Part shown: positions 43,758 to 55,271 of the stretch, piece by piece
Position numbering within the stretch: position 1 is the stretch's first letter
Layout of the letters: every line of letters begins with the position of its first letter
Origin: Steromphala cineraria
Lineage: Eukaryota > Mollusca > Gastropoda > Trochida > Trochidae
Assembly (NCBI GenBank): GCA_916613615.1
Contig: OU744736.1
Span: 9,125,724-9,189,723, forward strand
Reading direction: 5' to 3'
Length of the DNA: 64,000 nt
Position numbers and translations under genes: made by a program
The notes under the pieces: generated by a model
The model's database searches: none
Told to the model about the DNA's origin: nothing
What the model saw: only the letters and a program-made list of their open reading frames with translations

Positions 43758-45606
43758 AAAAGGGAAAATATGTTTTTCTGGCCTCAGGGTATATCTAATT
43801 ATATAAAACTTTTGTGAATCTTAGAAGTTACCAACATTTGGAAATTTGCCTCACCATAATCTATGTTGCAATCAACGGTACACTACCAATGTCAATGTAT
43901 TCCCATAACTTGAAAATTGTTTACATGTTGCATCTGCTGGAAATTTTCTTTAGTCATCAATCACTGTTTTCTACTGATTGTGTCAGGACACTTTCGAAGG
44001 ACTGCCTTTTCATTGTCTTCGTGATTTGGCGTTATAATAAAAGGTGATGTGTATATGAATTTTATTGTCAACGAAGTATTTTGTTTATAAAGATGACACT
44101 GAACCTGAATCATATAGATATAAACTGATTAGATAACTGATGTGGGAGATAAACAATTCATAAGATAGTATATATCTATCAATGAAAAATAATTTCAAAT
44201 GTAATACAAATGCAAAAATGATGGCCTGCAATGCTCGGTCACGCTGTGTGAAAATGGGAGACAATAAAGGAGACCTAACCTGGCTCAACACGAGATTATA
44301 GCGAGATAACATTCTCTGTATAGAGTAGCAGACAGGTTTACATTAAACACAGTGTGATCGTGCATGACTCAATTTAATTGTCCTCGTCACATCTAACATT
44401 GTAAACACTATTTGTTCATCAAGTACTCCTATTATACTGTATCATAAGTAAATAAAATCATTGAAATGCATGTCTCATATTAATTAAATACTATTTCTAT
44501 ATCATTTACATTTCTGTATTATACCATCTATAAAACGTTATAGAATTTGAAGCATTGTTTACTGTGTGTGCATTGATAAACTTGATTTTGCGTTTATCAA
44601 TTTGGCTGTCGTGTTATGTGAAGAACGATCAACTGAGACTCCTTAATCTTGGAACATAGCATAATTATTTGTTTCAAATATCATATTGCAAGAATTATAT
44701 GAACTGAAGATGATCAATATGCTCTAAATGGTTTTAGTTCTAGGTTTTGATTCCTCAAAAAATGGTGGACTTATGGTAAGAATGAAATAAAGCTTGATGG
44801 AATAATTATGGTTTGATTGATTTGAATGTTTTTCCTAAAAAGGATTAATTTTCCTCTAAATCTCGTTAGTTTTGACATTTTTGTTAACTTCGTAAAATAG
44901 AGCCCCTGGCAACTGTCATTCACTGTTTCTAAGGCCAACTTCTTTCAAGTTGAACACAGTTGAAAGGTATAGAGTCATTCACTAACGAGTGACTGCTTAT
45001 AATTTCCAAGTGTATGGTTCTCACTTTCAGTAAATAATAACAATATGTTCACAAGTAGATTTTGAATCCTGAACATAAAGCTCCTTTAATGAAGTTTGTT
45101 CTTCATACATTTTTAGATCATTGTTGTATCTCTTATAATCATTTAATGCACTTATACTGAATTCTGTTTAATAATCACATGCAACTGCTTCATATGCTCA
45201 AAGTACGTTTTTTTCTCATAATTGTTGCCTTTGATAAATGTCTCGGGTACACATAAGCGAATACTGTTGTCTTAGAGAAAACATATTCAAACACGTTTTT
45301 TCTCTATCATTCTAATTTCAGGCCTCCATCCCCCCAATAAAGTTGTCCTTGATAGATGAGTAAATCTATTTTGAAGAGGGACTTATTATCATAGACTACA
45401 CTAATATTTAAATTTCAGCTTTTAACAACTTTGTGATATTTTGCTGATGTTTTACATCCTTCGTGCTGTTTCATTCTCTGCTTTTACAATCAATTTCAAA
45501 TTGTGGCAATTTCATCGCCTCTAATGACTGCCCAAGCGGCGCTAAACAATAACTCATAACTATCATCATAGATGTTTTGTTGTATTAAAATTTGTCAGCG
45601 GCATAA
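43758..45606. other. No gene seen
   Basis: AT-rich. Frames of 75-77 codons (43,814-44,047; 44,312-44,085) have no recognisable motif. Confidence 0.5.
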
Positions 45607-45835
45607 AAGGTGAGTTGATTTGGGGTTTAATGCACAGGCCCCAAGGTAATTGAAACTCCACAATTGTTTCTGCTGCCCCCCAGAGTAGCTATCTTGGCAC
45701 AAATGACTGCCTGAAGGGGTAACATTGCCCAATCCTTCGCAGTGTTCCGAAGCGAACAGACAGAGAAAGCTAAATCTAGAGCGATTGATCACGGCTCTCC
45801 TTAGGGCAGCCATTTGTGACGTAATGGGTACTTTG
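45607..45835. repeat. GC-richer segment, possible SINE body
   Basis: Begins GGTGAGTTGATTTGGGGTTTAATGC, similar to the GGTGAGGTGATGTGGGGTTTAAC edge of the SINE at 22,929. The rest is different. It may be another SINE subtype or an unrelated dispersed repeat. Confidence 0.3.
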
Positions 45836-46177
45836 AGCGTAAAAATTGGCTTTTGATTTGAACATATTAATACAAAGTATGTGTAAGTTTAATGACTGAT
45901 GATCAAAAGGTATATATCATCCAAGTATTACATGTCACATAAGCATAGCAGTTGACAAAAAAGGTGATCAGGTAAGCTTCCGACCTTCTTTTATACTATG
46001 TCACTCTAAAATTGTTGAAATCAAGGAGTGATCCCAAAACCTTTTTATTTTTGGCAGCGGGACCGATTGGGGACTTATAATAACCTGTGTTATAATGCTG
46101 CATTAAAGAGTATTTCACCTACAAAATTGCTGCTTGTATTACTATACGAAGAAAGTTCAATACACGTTTGTAGCTAT

Positions 46178-46345
46178 GTGTTGCAGAGACACCTGCGAGC
46201 ATCGGCTGGTAATAGCAAACCATGGATTATTCTATACTGAAATTAAGTGTAGTATTGTTCCCAAACCTTACTGCATATAGAGAACAGTTCTACTGTAACA
46301 CAAAACTGCCAACTCATGGTTGGACGTGGTTGGGAAACCGCCTGT
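46178..46345 (-). mobile_element. tRNA-derived SINE, copy 3 (degraded)
   Basis: Matches the central body of the SINE at 22,929-23,234: ACCTGCGAGCATCGGCTGG, TAGCAAACCATGG, CCCAAACCTTACTGC and AGAACAGTTCTACTG. The tRNA-like head is almost erased (GGTTGGACGTGGTTGGGAAACC). Confidence 0.65.
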
Positions 46346-48004
46346 TGTCTACAGTTAACATTTTACTTAAGATTTATGTTCCTGGAAGTGTTTAATCACA
46401 TTTCCTTCATTAAGACACCATGGTGATTGGAACAACGTCACTAACATCAAAGTAGCCTATGATAGAGTTCCCATTCATGTCTTGATAAGCTGTGATAAGT
46501 TAATTAGCTTTTTTTGCCTTAAAAAAAGTATTCACTAAATTATGTCATTCATCTGGGCAGTGTTTTTCTGTCCTCAAAAGTAACTCTCCTGATTTGGTCG
46601 TTCATAAGTGTAAAAGAAATGTGCTTTTGTAGGAATTAGTAACCCCTTAATTGCTATACTACATGTATATATATTCATGTTTTGGAATTTGAATACAAAT
46701 AGAAACTAAATGGGGACCTTGTTCCTAAAACCTATTTAAATATGATTAACTCAGTACTATGCATTGCTATCAATTATCAACAATCTAGCCACATATCTTG
46801 AAGCTTGAAACGTCTTCCGAATCGTATCACCTGCTTTGATGAACATACAACCAGAAGTCTCTTATGAGCTTTACTGAAATCGATCCACTTTGAACTTTGA
46901 ATTGCCAGTCAAATATTTCCACTACTAATCTGTAATTGCATTTGACAGGTTCAAATTTGTAGGTGATGATTTGTTTCAACCTGGAATCTGATAAATCATA
47001 TTTGATCTTCAATGTTAATTACATGATCTATAAAACAACTTAATATTTGTTCCTTATATTTGTAACACAATTTAATAAAAAAATTCAATCAATCAGTACA
47101 ATGAAATTATATCACGAGCATAACATATTGTGTTATATGTCATAAACAACTAGATATAATTCGTACCTATATCATCTCTCGGGGACAGTATGCATGTGAC
47201 GTTGTTCTTTAACACTAATTCTATGGTGAGGCTTCTGTCAATTCTATTTTCAAAGTATTCTCTCAAAAGTTATGTTCTTGACATGTACACAAACTACTCT
47301 CTCTCTAGACTGAAGGCGCACGGGGTTTGTTTGAAGATCCTGTCAGTGACAGTAACCATCTGGGACGCATGTTTTCTATTATTATCCTGATTTCACATTT
47401 ACGTTTCGTATATTGACTTGCAAAGATCATGCAAATCGTTAATACAAAGCAACCCTTTCGAAATGAAACTTGGGATTTCATGTAGACACTCCTACATATC
47501 CGACATAACTATTTGTGTCAGATTCAGTGTGCATGCTTATGCTATTTTCACTTGGACTGTTGGCTTGAAGAACAGAATTATATTTATAACATCAGGTATG
47601 TGTGTATTGAAAAAGAAGTTCTCTCTGTTGCATTTCTTGTGAAAAAGATTGTCTTGTTAAAACATGTTTCTTCAGAGAGTCTGACACATGATCTATGTGC
47701 TTAAAAATTACATACCCTATTTTGCGGAATTGTCAGAGGATGACCAAAAGTAAAAAGTGTTTTTGACGGTTACATAGTTTTGATCTTAACTGTGACATTG
47801 AAATCAGTCAAGATGTTTTAAATAGAACATTAGATGAAGTGATGAAGAGAAATCACATTATTTATTGGAAAAAAACTATTTTGCAGGATTACATATATTT
47901 GAGTTACGATGTTTGACAAAACATGTTTGGATGACCATCAAACGTTATTCATAGACGCCTCAACAAACATGTTAACACCTGCCCATCACTCGAGTACTTT
48001 ACTA
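46346..48004. other. No gene seen
   Basis: AT-rich. Frames of about 65-75 codons (47,190-47,704) have no motif and overlap in two phases. Confidence 0.5.
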
Positions 48005-48300
48005 CACATATTGGTTACCTATCTCTGCTAGAACTAACTCTAAAATATCATCAATATTTTAAAAGTGCCTAAACCAGGGAGCCCCTTCATATCTGGAAGA
48101 TCTCATCCGAAGTACAGATCTGCCCACAGCTACGTCCACATGATCCAAATTTCTATACTGTGTTCAAAACCAAGCTTACACCTTTTGGACATACGATGTC
48201 CTCTTGTAGAACTCTCTTCTGATCTAAATGAAGCAATCTCCAACATTTGACGTTATCAAATCCAGACACCTTTTCAGTCTTTCTATAGTTAGTGCTTAGA
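48005..48300 (+). mobile_element. LINE C-terminal fragment, unit B
   Basis: Better preserved partner of 10,262. It reads WLPISARTNSKIS near 48,010, LNQGAPSYLEDLIRSTDLPT near 48,070 after a frameshift, and QSPTFDVIKSRHLFSL near 48,232. These match the WLPI.AR..YK, CL.G.APSYL.DL and SPTFDSFKSRLKTHLF motifs at the end of LINE polyproteins. The unit-A copy is at the same place relative to flanking blocks. Confidence 0.75.
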
Positions 48301-49490
48301 ACATATGCCTTTTAAGCTCAATATTAATCACCATGTTAGATAATGATGAGCTCTACTGGATGCTTTTTGTATTACAGTGTGGGAGGACCAATGATAAGCG
48401 ATCACTTAAAGTCAGAACAATATCTATATATCTTTTGAAATATCTTATTACTTTCTGAAGTATTATAAAACTGAGAGGACGTCAACACATTGTGTTTGAA
48501 CTTGCAGCCGCCTTTTGTATTTCTCTGTGACATAAGCATCCCCTTCATCTTAAAGTTTTCAAATTCAGGAAATATATTTTTTATTCTCAAAGTGTTTGTC
48601 TGGTTTTGTCACATGTGAAGTTATTAATGATGATATAAGATGTACTTACCTTAGTAAAATATTTGTCAAATCCAGGCAACAACAGATGAATATTACTCCT
48701 ACTGCTATTTTATTATTCTATCTATCTAGTATCATGTCTTTAATGTGTTTAAAGATTTCAAATAGAAAACGCAATTATACATCAATTCTTTAAACAAACA
48801 CCATTTCCTATTCTATCTACCTGCTGATAATTTTTAGTACGGTAAACCCATTGCTGTTATACGGTAATCAGCACCTAGGCATCAGTCATAAAGAAAATGC
48901 ATTTGTCTTTTTACAGCAAGAAAGTGTGTTCAGCTCCCCTAAACACTGATTTATGTAACTTCCACGGCTCACAGAGAGTATCATTGTTAGACAAAAATGC
49001 AACGAACATTATAAAAAGGGTACCAACAAAAACATTGTTCATTACGTTGTTCACGTGTTTCCAGGAAACCGAAAATCGCGCTGCTACATTGATTATATTT
49101 GATTTACTGCCTTATTGACTACTCTAATTAGCAATGTGTTGTTAGATCTCTCATTGATTTGTTGTCAATTCACAGCATTGTAACCACACTGATAACCGTG
49201 TTTCTATTGATATTTCTGTTTTCTCATTTTGGAACATTATGGTTTGATTGGCATTGAATAACATTCAAATAAAATATGCTATTTTGTTCTGTAGATTTTC
49301 TCCCAGCATTAATTCTAATAGCTGTGAAAAGGCTGAACTACCTTTGAAAGCCAAAATTACCTTTCAAATTATATAAAGACGCATGTTAACAACAGAAGCC
49401 ATCATATATCTGAACCGTCAATTATCTTAACTGTAAGTTTGATATCAATATATATTCCGGAGACCCGAAGAAGTCTTCCGGCTACATTAT
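48301..49490. other. No gene seen; unit blocks k and l
   Basis: 48,535-48,600 matches 10,770-10,830 and 49,010-49,280 matches 12,395-12,620. No coding frame is supported. A short hairpin CCGGAGAC/GTCTTCCGG lies at 49,457-49,481 beside the foldback element. Confidence 0.5.
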
Positions 49491-49492
49491 AA

Positions 49493-49629
49493 GTTATACC
49501 ATTCAGACGGGGTACACGGGGAGATATCAGCCTCGAGCATGGTGTTATGCGACGAGCCGAAGGCGAGTTGCATAACAGCTAGCGAGAGGCGGATATCTCC
49601 CCGTGCACCCCGATTCTGAATGGTATAAC
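49493..49629. mobile_element. Foldback element, long near-perfect hairpin
   Basis: GTTATACCATTCAG and GGGGTACACGGGGAGATATC on the left face GATATCTCCCCGTGCACCCC and CTGAATGGTATAAC on the right. Pairing continues inward through GCCTC/GAGGC to GTTATGC/GCATAAC, around a loop of about 20 bases (CGAGCCGAAGGCGAG). The stem is near 55 bp in a 137-bp sequence. A second pair, ATTTATCCTACC (49,631) and GGTAGGATAAAT (49,925), may mark a larger element of about 300 bp. Confidence 0.8.
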
Positions 49630-51904
49630 GAATTTATCCTACCGAATGTTTAACAAAACGCATATAATATGAAGATGAAGACCAAGAACTGCGTAAGTCA
49701 TTTTACTCCAGTTTGTTCAAAGCAACATATCGGTTGATCAAATTAATCAGCTTGATCATGTGTTCGAGGTAACATACATTGTACATTTCGAGACGCTCAA
49801 ACTGCACGCTGTTTTCATGCTTTTTATGTGCCTGGGTATAAATGATTTATACCCCGCTCAAGAGGGGGTATCAGTATTTATTCAGGGTCACATGGACCAA
49901 TCAGAGATCGAGATTCTTACATGAGGTAGGATAAATAAAGATGGATGGGACATTAATCTGATTCTCGACCCATGTCGCTCTTCCCGCTTGCCAATTGATT
50001 TCTTATGTTCTACTGATCAAAGTTAATGAGTGTTCCCACTTTTATGTACTTACTAATGGCATTGACTCTGATCAATAATCTTTGTCTGCTACTTCTTTCC
50101 AATTTCCTGTGACAAAACCGATTACAACCACGAATGTGGTTCTATGAACGTTAACCACAATGGTTTCCAGATAAACTTAATCCAACTTCTTGTTGGTTTA
50201 AGTACATGCATTCTAACACTGTAAAGAAGAAAATCTTATTCAATGTTGAATACAAATTATTTGTTAAATTCTTAAAAGTATTTTTATAGACAACAGTGTG
50301 TTTAAAACTAAACTACTCTTTCCAAACTTGAATCCGATTACTGTGTATTGATGTGAATGTTGACGTAAAAACGAGAGATGATTCAAAGCACGTGAAAATA
50401 AATTTACTTTTCCTATAACCCTGACAGTTTTATTCAAATGAGCACATATACGGAACAAATAACCATAAAAGCAATATCACAAGAAACCGTTAACAAACTC
50501 TCAAAATCTGTGATATAAGACTTTTAAAATGTAAAATGTAATGACAGACAATTACCACTTGAACTTTATTTGAGAGTAACACATACAAGTCGGTTAAATT
50601 GATCAGTAGTATCTCTTATTTGAAATAGATTATGTAAATTATCTCAAATAAAATAAATTAGTCAATATCAAGACAGTGAAACAATTATTCAAACTGTCAT
50701 GATTCAAGGCTTGAAGCTCGAAAGCATGCCTTACTTGAGCAAAGTTAAGAGATTAAGAATATCCATTTCATAATTTCATAATTTCATAATTGCTTCTTAG
50801 CAGTGACATCTTCTATAAGGTTTATTTGCCATAAAATTCTCAATAGAATATTGTCAGAAAATGAATTACCATTGAAAAACATTTGCTTACAATAGTTACA
50901 TTTTTTAAAATTGTTTTCATGAGATAACCTTATTTACCTTTTTATCACCCTTTCAGTAATATATAGTTAATAAGTTACATTTTTAGAAATTGCATAACAT
51001 ATTTTCTAATACGACAGCTGGCATGACAAAAAGTAAGTTTTATGCAGTTTAAATTTTTTTGTTTTATTGCCTGCTGAGCATTTTGAATTATAAAAGAAAA
51101 TGTGACATCACTCTGTATGATTCAAACCTTATTAAAGCGCCTGACTCATTAAGATTGAAGCCAATTTCTATTTCATTCATTAAATCAACTTAACAACAAG
51201 TTTGAGAAATAATGTTCGCAGTGGACGTCAAGTTGTAGTTCAAAATTCTGATATTATTTTATTGAAACTCAATCATTAACGATTTCTCTCAACAAATATC
51301 AACTTATTAAAACTTAATAGAATCATTAACTTATCTTAAATTTCATTATGGGCAACAAGAAGTTATGTTTGATGGAAATGTTATCATGTAATTGGTTCTG
51401 TAAACTAAATTGAATTATTCATTCTTATAGTTCATGTAAACATTACTTTCTTTTTCATTCAATGAAAATGGGCTGAGCATTTATCTTTGTAGATTGAGAT
51501 GTGGGCTTGATGCTTAAAGAATATTAAAACTTAAAATTTTTTTAGATCATGATTCGTTACCAATATTGAAGTTTAATGCAAAGTGACAAAGAGGTCATAA
51601 ATTAGATTTTAGATTTCGCTGAAGTGAATCATTTGACTTTTCTCATCTGTTTGATTTCCTTGATGATAAAAAAGTTTTCGATTTAAATAGTAATACACAA
51701 GTGGAACAAAGTACATCACGTACATAACGCCATCATAAACGCACATGCTTATACGGGCATTTAAATATATATAACTACAAACTGATACTTCTAAATAAAA
51801 CATATTTTCTTAAGACTTTACTATACCTCAAGATCACAGATAAATTTAACTGTTTTATCCAATGTAATGAAATTAATCATATACCTATAAATTCAGTGAA
51901 ACGT
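49630..51904. other. No gene seen; unit blocks m and n
   Basis: 49,935-50,215 matches 14,060-14,330 well; 51,250-51,590 matches 16,780-17,140. Short frames on both strands are not shared between units. Confidence 0.5.
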
Positions 51905-51908
51905 TTAA

Positions 51909-52265
51909 AGGGGCAGTAGCACGTTTTCAAGGGGAATATAAGGTGGTGTCTGGAAAATGAAACTTAATGGCTTCATTTGAACGACAATGAATTTAAACGA
52001 AATGGAGCAGTAATAATCCAAATATATAATTAAACGTTTCGCCATGCGATTCTTTTTTTTTTACACAAAATGAATAAAAGGTGTTCACACAAAATGGCCG
52101 CCCATGGATTTTAGGTGAATCTTCATACTATGTCCTCTTACTATGGATAATTGGTTTGTATTATGAGATTTTTGACACTATAAAAATAATACATTTATCT
52201 TTAACATACAATTATCAGTGAAAATTTTGAAATATAAAATTATCAAAAAACGTGCTACTGCCCCT
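51909..52265. mobile_element. TTAA-flanked MITE, copy 5
   Basis: About 357 bp with TTAA at 51,905-51,908 and 52,266-52,269. Terminal inverted repeats AGGGGCAGTAGCACGTTTTC and, as reverse complement of the right, AGGGGCAGTAGCACGTTTTT. Interior landmarks are as in copy 1 (AAAATGGCCGCCCATGG, ACTATGGATAATTGG). Confidence 0.85.
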
Positions 52266-52269
52266 TTAA

Positions 52270-53211
52270 ATTCATCAACACTAGTTGCTTCTATTTCCCT
52301 AGGAATTGTTTCATTTTACAACAACCCTATGTTCAAGCTGGTGAAGCATTGAGACTATTTGCTGTTATCTTGAAATTTGAATGTGAGTTTGAAAGCAAAG
52401 ATTTTTGCATCTCGGGTAAATAGTTAGTCACTTACACATTTATATTTTTCTGAAATTGTACAGACAGAAATCAATTTGAGTGATCATGTTAGTGAGATTC
52501 CAGTTTTTGTCATTTTTTCATATAATTGTTCTGTCACGATGTCTTCTTCTTGTACAATTGCATTTACTCAAATCTTACACATGAAGGAAAATTATGTGTC
52601 ATTAATGACAGTTTTTTTATGAGTTCCTTCTATGATAATGTGACAGAATTCTGAAAATGTTATTTCATATTTCATATCCATTTTGATTTATACGAATTGA
52701 TCATGTGAGTCTTTGTATCTTGACAGCATTTATTTAAATGTTTATGAATTTAAAAATATTTCCATTGAAAAAGTTACTATCTTGACTTAAATATCACCTT
52801 TTAAAGAGGAAAAAGATGAAATTCAAAATTTCAACGTAAAATATTCAATAAAATACTTTTCAAATTCACATTATGGTGTTGATGTCAAGAATGACAGTGT
52901 AAACAGTACCTCTGAAAAGCTCGTGCAATTGAGGCCATGACTGGTTATTGGCATCGGAAATATCCACAATCATATCCCTTCCAGTTATTAAATTTTACAC
53001 CACATGCAAACAAGCAGCTGACATGGTCGAGGTATATCCCCCGCGAATTGCAGAACATAATTATATAGGTTTTCCTTATCATATTGCTGACAAAATTTTG
53101 TCGCACAAAATAACAAAAAACATTCAAAGAAATGAAGGAAACTGTTCTAATAAAAAAACGAAATGATACCTACTTTATGTTCACTGTTGGGTATAATTCG
53201 AGTAACATTAC
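52270..53211. other. Start of unit C; no gene
   Basis: 52,375-52,660 matches 225-620 and 23,395-23,770. 52,960-53,000 resembles 3,690-3,740, after which the tandem-repeat element interrupts the block. Overlapping frames near 52,945-53,166 on both strands have no motif. Confidence 0.5.
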
Positions 53212-54032
53212 AAAAAAGAGCCATGGGCTCTGTAGCTCATCAGACTTTTGATGGAAATAGCTTTTTAAGGTTTTAACCCCTGTGATCTACAATTTAGAAT
53301 CCCCATTGGCCAAGGAGTCTATTCACAACTTTTCAGCTCTCTATACCTTTTGGAACCGGAGAACTAGATGAAAAAAGGATTTTAAGGTTTTGACCCCTGT
53401 GACCCCATTAGGGGTCAAGGGTTCAACAAACCTAAAATTTAGAATCCTCATTGGTCAAGGAGTCTACACATAACTTTTCAGCTCTCTAGACCTTTTGGAA
53501 ATGGAGAAGAAGATGAACATAGGTTTTTAAAGTTTTGACTCCCGTGACCCCACTTGGGGTCATGGGGTCACGAAATATACAATTTAGAATCCCCATTTGC
53601 CAAGGAGTCTACCCACAACTTTTCAGCTCTCTAGACCTTTTGGAACTGGAGAAGAAGATGAAAATAGGTTTTTAAAGTGTTGACCCCTGTGACCCCAATT
53701 GGGGTCACGGGGTCACGAAATCTACAATTTAGAATCCCCATTGGCCAAGGAGTCTACTCAAACCTTTTCAGCTCTCTAGACCTTTTGGAACTGGAGAAGA
53801 AGATGAAAATAGGTTTTTAAAGTTTTGACCCCTGTGACCTCATTTGGGGTCATGGGGTCACGAAATCTACAATTTAGAATCCCCATTAGCCAAGAAGTCT
53901 GCACATCAAATTTCAGCTCTCTAAAGTCATTGGTTCTGGAGAAGAAGTCGAAAATGTGAAAAGTTTACAGATGGACCGACCGACGGACGGCCGGCCAGAC
54001 GCCATGCCATGCCATAAGCCCATCGGGTCTTT
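53212..54032 (+). mobile_element. AGCTCATC-ended tandem-repeat element, right terminus lost
   Basis: Left end AAAAAAGAGCCATGGGCTCTG and TAGCTCATCAGAC. The monomers are marked by CAAGGAGTCT at about 53,313, 53,457, 53,602, 53,746 and 53,890 (last one CAAGAAGTCT), spaced about 144 bp. It ends GACCGACGGACGGCCGGCC, ATGCCATGCCATAAGCCC and ATCGGGTCTTTCAG, without the final GATGAGCTAAAAA. It passes directly into the next tandem array, which suggests a deletion or fusion. Confidence 0.8.
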
Positions 54033-54858
54033 CAGACACACCTTCAGATGATTATGTTTTTTCATATCAAATTTAATCAATATGTGATGATTAGTTAATA
54101 AAGAAGTAGTGAGCAGGACAGGACTTGTAACAGTTTTCCAACAGAGTCCTCATTTTTTGCCAAAAAAGGCAAAATTAATACAAATATTTTCACAATTGTT
54201 CTTCATGACACACCTTCAGATGATTATGTATATTCACATCAAATTTGATCAATATTTGATTATAAGTTTAGAAGTTGTGAGCCGGACAAGACTTGTAACG
54301 GTTTTCCAACAGAGTCCTCCTTTTTTGCCAAAAAGGTAAATTTTTATAACAAATATTTTCAAAATTGTTCTTCATGACACACCTTCAGATGATTATGTAT
54401 CTTCATATAAATTTTAATCAATATGTGAAAAAAAAGTAGTGAGCTGTACAGGACAGTTTTCCAACAGAATCCTCATTTTTGGCCAAAAAGGCAAAATTGT
54501 ATCAAAATATTTTCAAATTGTTCTTCAGGACACACCTTCATATGATTATGTATCTCCATATCAAATTTGATCATTATGTGATGATTAGTTTAGAAGTTGT
54601 GAGCCGGAAGGGACTTGTAACAGATTTCGTACATATTTACCACTTTTTCTCCAAAATCCTAATATTTTATGTAGATTTTCAGAAAATTGTTAATCATGAC
54701 ACATTATTACATGTTTCTTTATTTCCATGACGAATTTGAATTGAAATGGTTGAATATAGTTACAAAGTTATGAGCCGGACACAAAGTGTAACGGACGGAC
54801 GGACGGTACCCATTTTAATACCCGCCGCAAATTCGTTGTTGCGGGGGATAAAAAAGGA
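54033..54858 (-). mobile_element. CCCCCGC-ended tandem-repeat element, fused to its neighbour
   Basis: Five monomers marked by GACACACCTTCAGATGATTA at about 54,035, 54,207, 54,376 and 54,529, and a diverged one at 54,698; spacings 153-172 bp. Each contains GTGAGCCGGACA and AGTCCTC..TTTTTTGCC. The right end has GGACGGACGGACGG, then AATACCCGCCGCAAATTCG and TTGTTGCGGGGGATAA, an imperfect hairpin like that at 26,541. No left end is present. Frames over it are repeat-derived. Confidence 0.75.
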
Positions 54859-54978
54859 TCTCTGTTTCCATGAATGATTTTAGTCCAAAACAAACCCAGC
54901 ATTCATAGCTGTGAAGTGGCGAAGGAAGATAAGGACTTCAGTCCTTACAACTTAAATGTCAAGTGGTGGATCAGCGAT

Positions 54979-55119
54979 CTTTGACTACTTTGTCAGGTCT
55001 GTTTGAGGCTGGTTTCACTGCAGGAAGAACCTTCTTACAAAGAATATTGGCAAATAAGTGGCATGGATTGCAAATTCGATCTTGTTGGCTCACCATTGAT
55101 TTCTCTTTCCCTCTCAGAC
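54979..55119. other. 141-bp conserved block, unit C copy
   Basis: Same length as the unit A and B copies, with no gaps. The plus strand ends TTTCTCTTTCCCTCTCAG, preceded by GGCTCAC, an excellent splice-acceptor and branch-point look-alike. The plus strand is open from 54,963 to 55,271 and the minus strand from 55,171 to 54,971. Minus-strand residues ICNPCHLFAN and VKPASNR are shared with unit A. It is the best candidate for constrained sequence, but I cannot assign a product or orientation. Confidence 0.5.
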
Positions 55120-55271
55120 AAGAGATCGTTGGAGAACGTGCATTTGAAGAAAAAACATACGATCTAAACACTCACCATTTAAATCCCATTCTGTTCCACA
55201 TATATCGCCAAAACTACAAAAAATACAAATCGAACCAATGTTGTGAATGTAAAACCATAAAGAGATTGTAA

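Larger units (their letters stand above)
23395..52374 (+). repeat. Unit B of a long tandem array
   Basis: Second and longest copy of the unit, about 29 kb. It shares blocks with unit A along its length and with unit C over its first 14.5 kb: 34,080-34,435 matches C 60,785-61,135, 35,620-35,830 matches C 62,015-62,220, and 37,150-37,960 matches C 63,300-64,000. Its extra length comes from a cluster of tandem-repeat elements at 23.9-28.7 kb, an element at 34.7-35.6 kb, and an internally duplicated stretch at 39-45 kb with no counterpart seen in A. Block order is the same in all three copies, which argues for tandem duplication rather than scattered repeats. Confidence 0.8.

Noticed and set aside
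54109..54730. Two related plus-strand frames suggesting a protein repeat
   Set aside because: They come from 153-172-bp tandem monomers of unequal length that do not keep phase.
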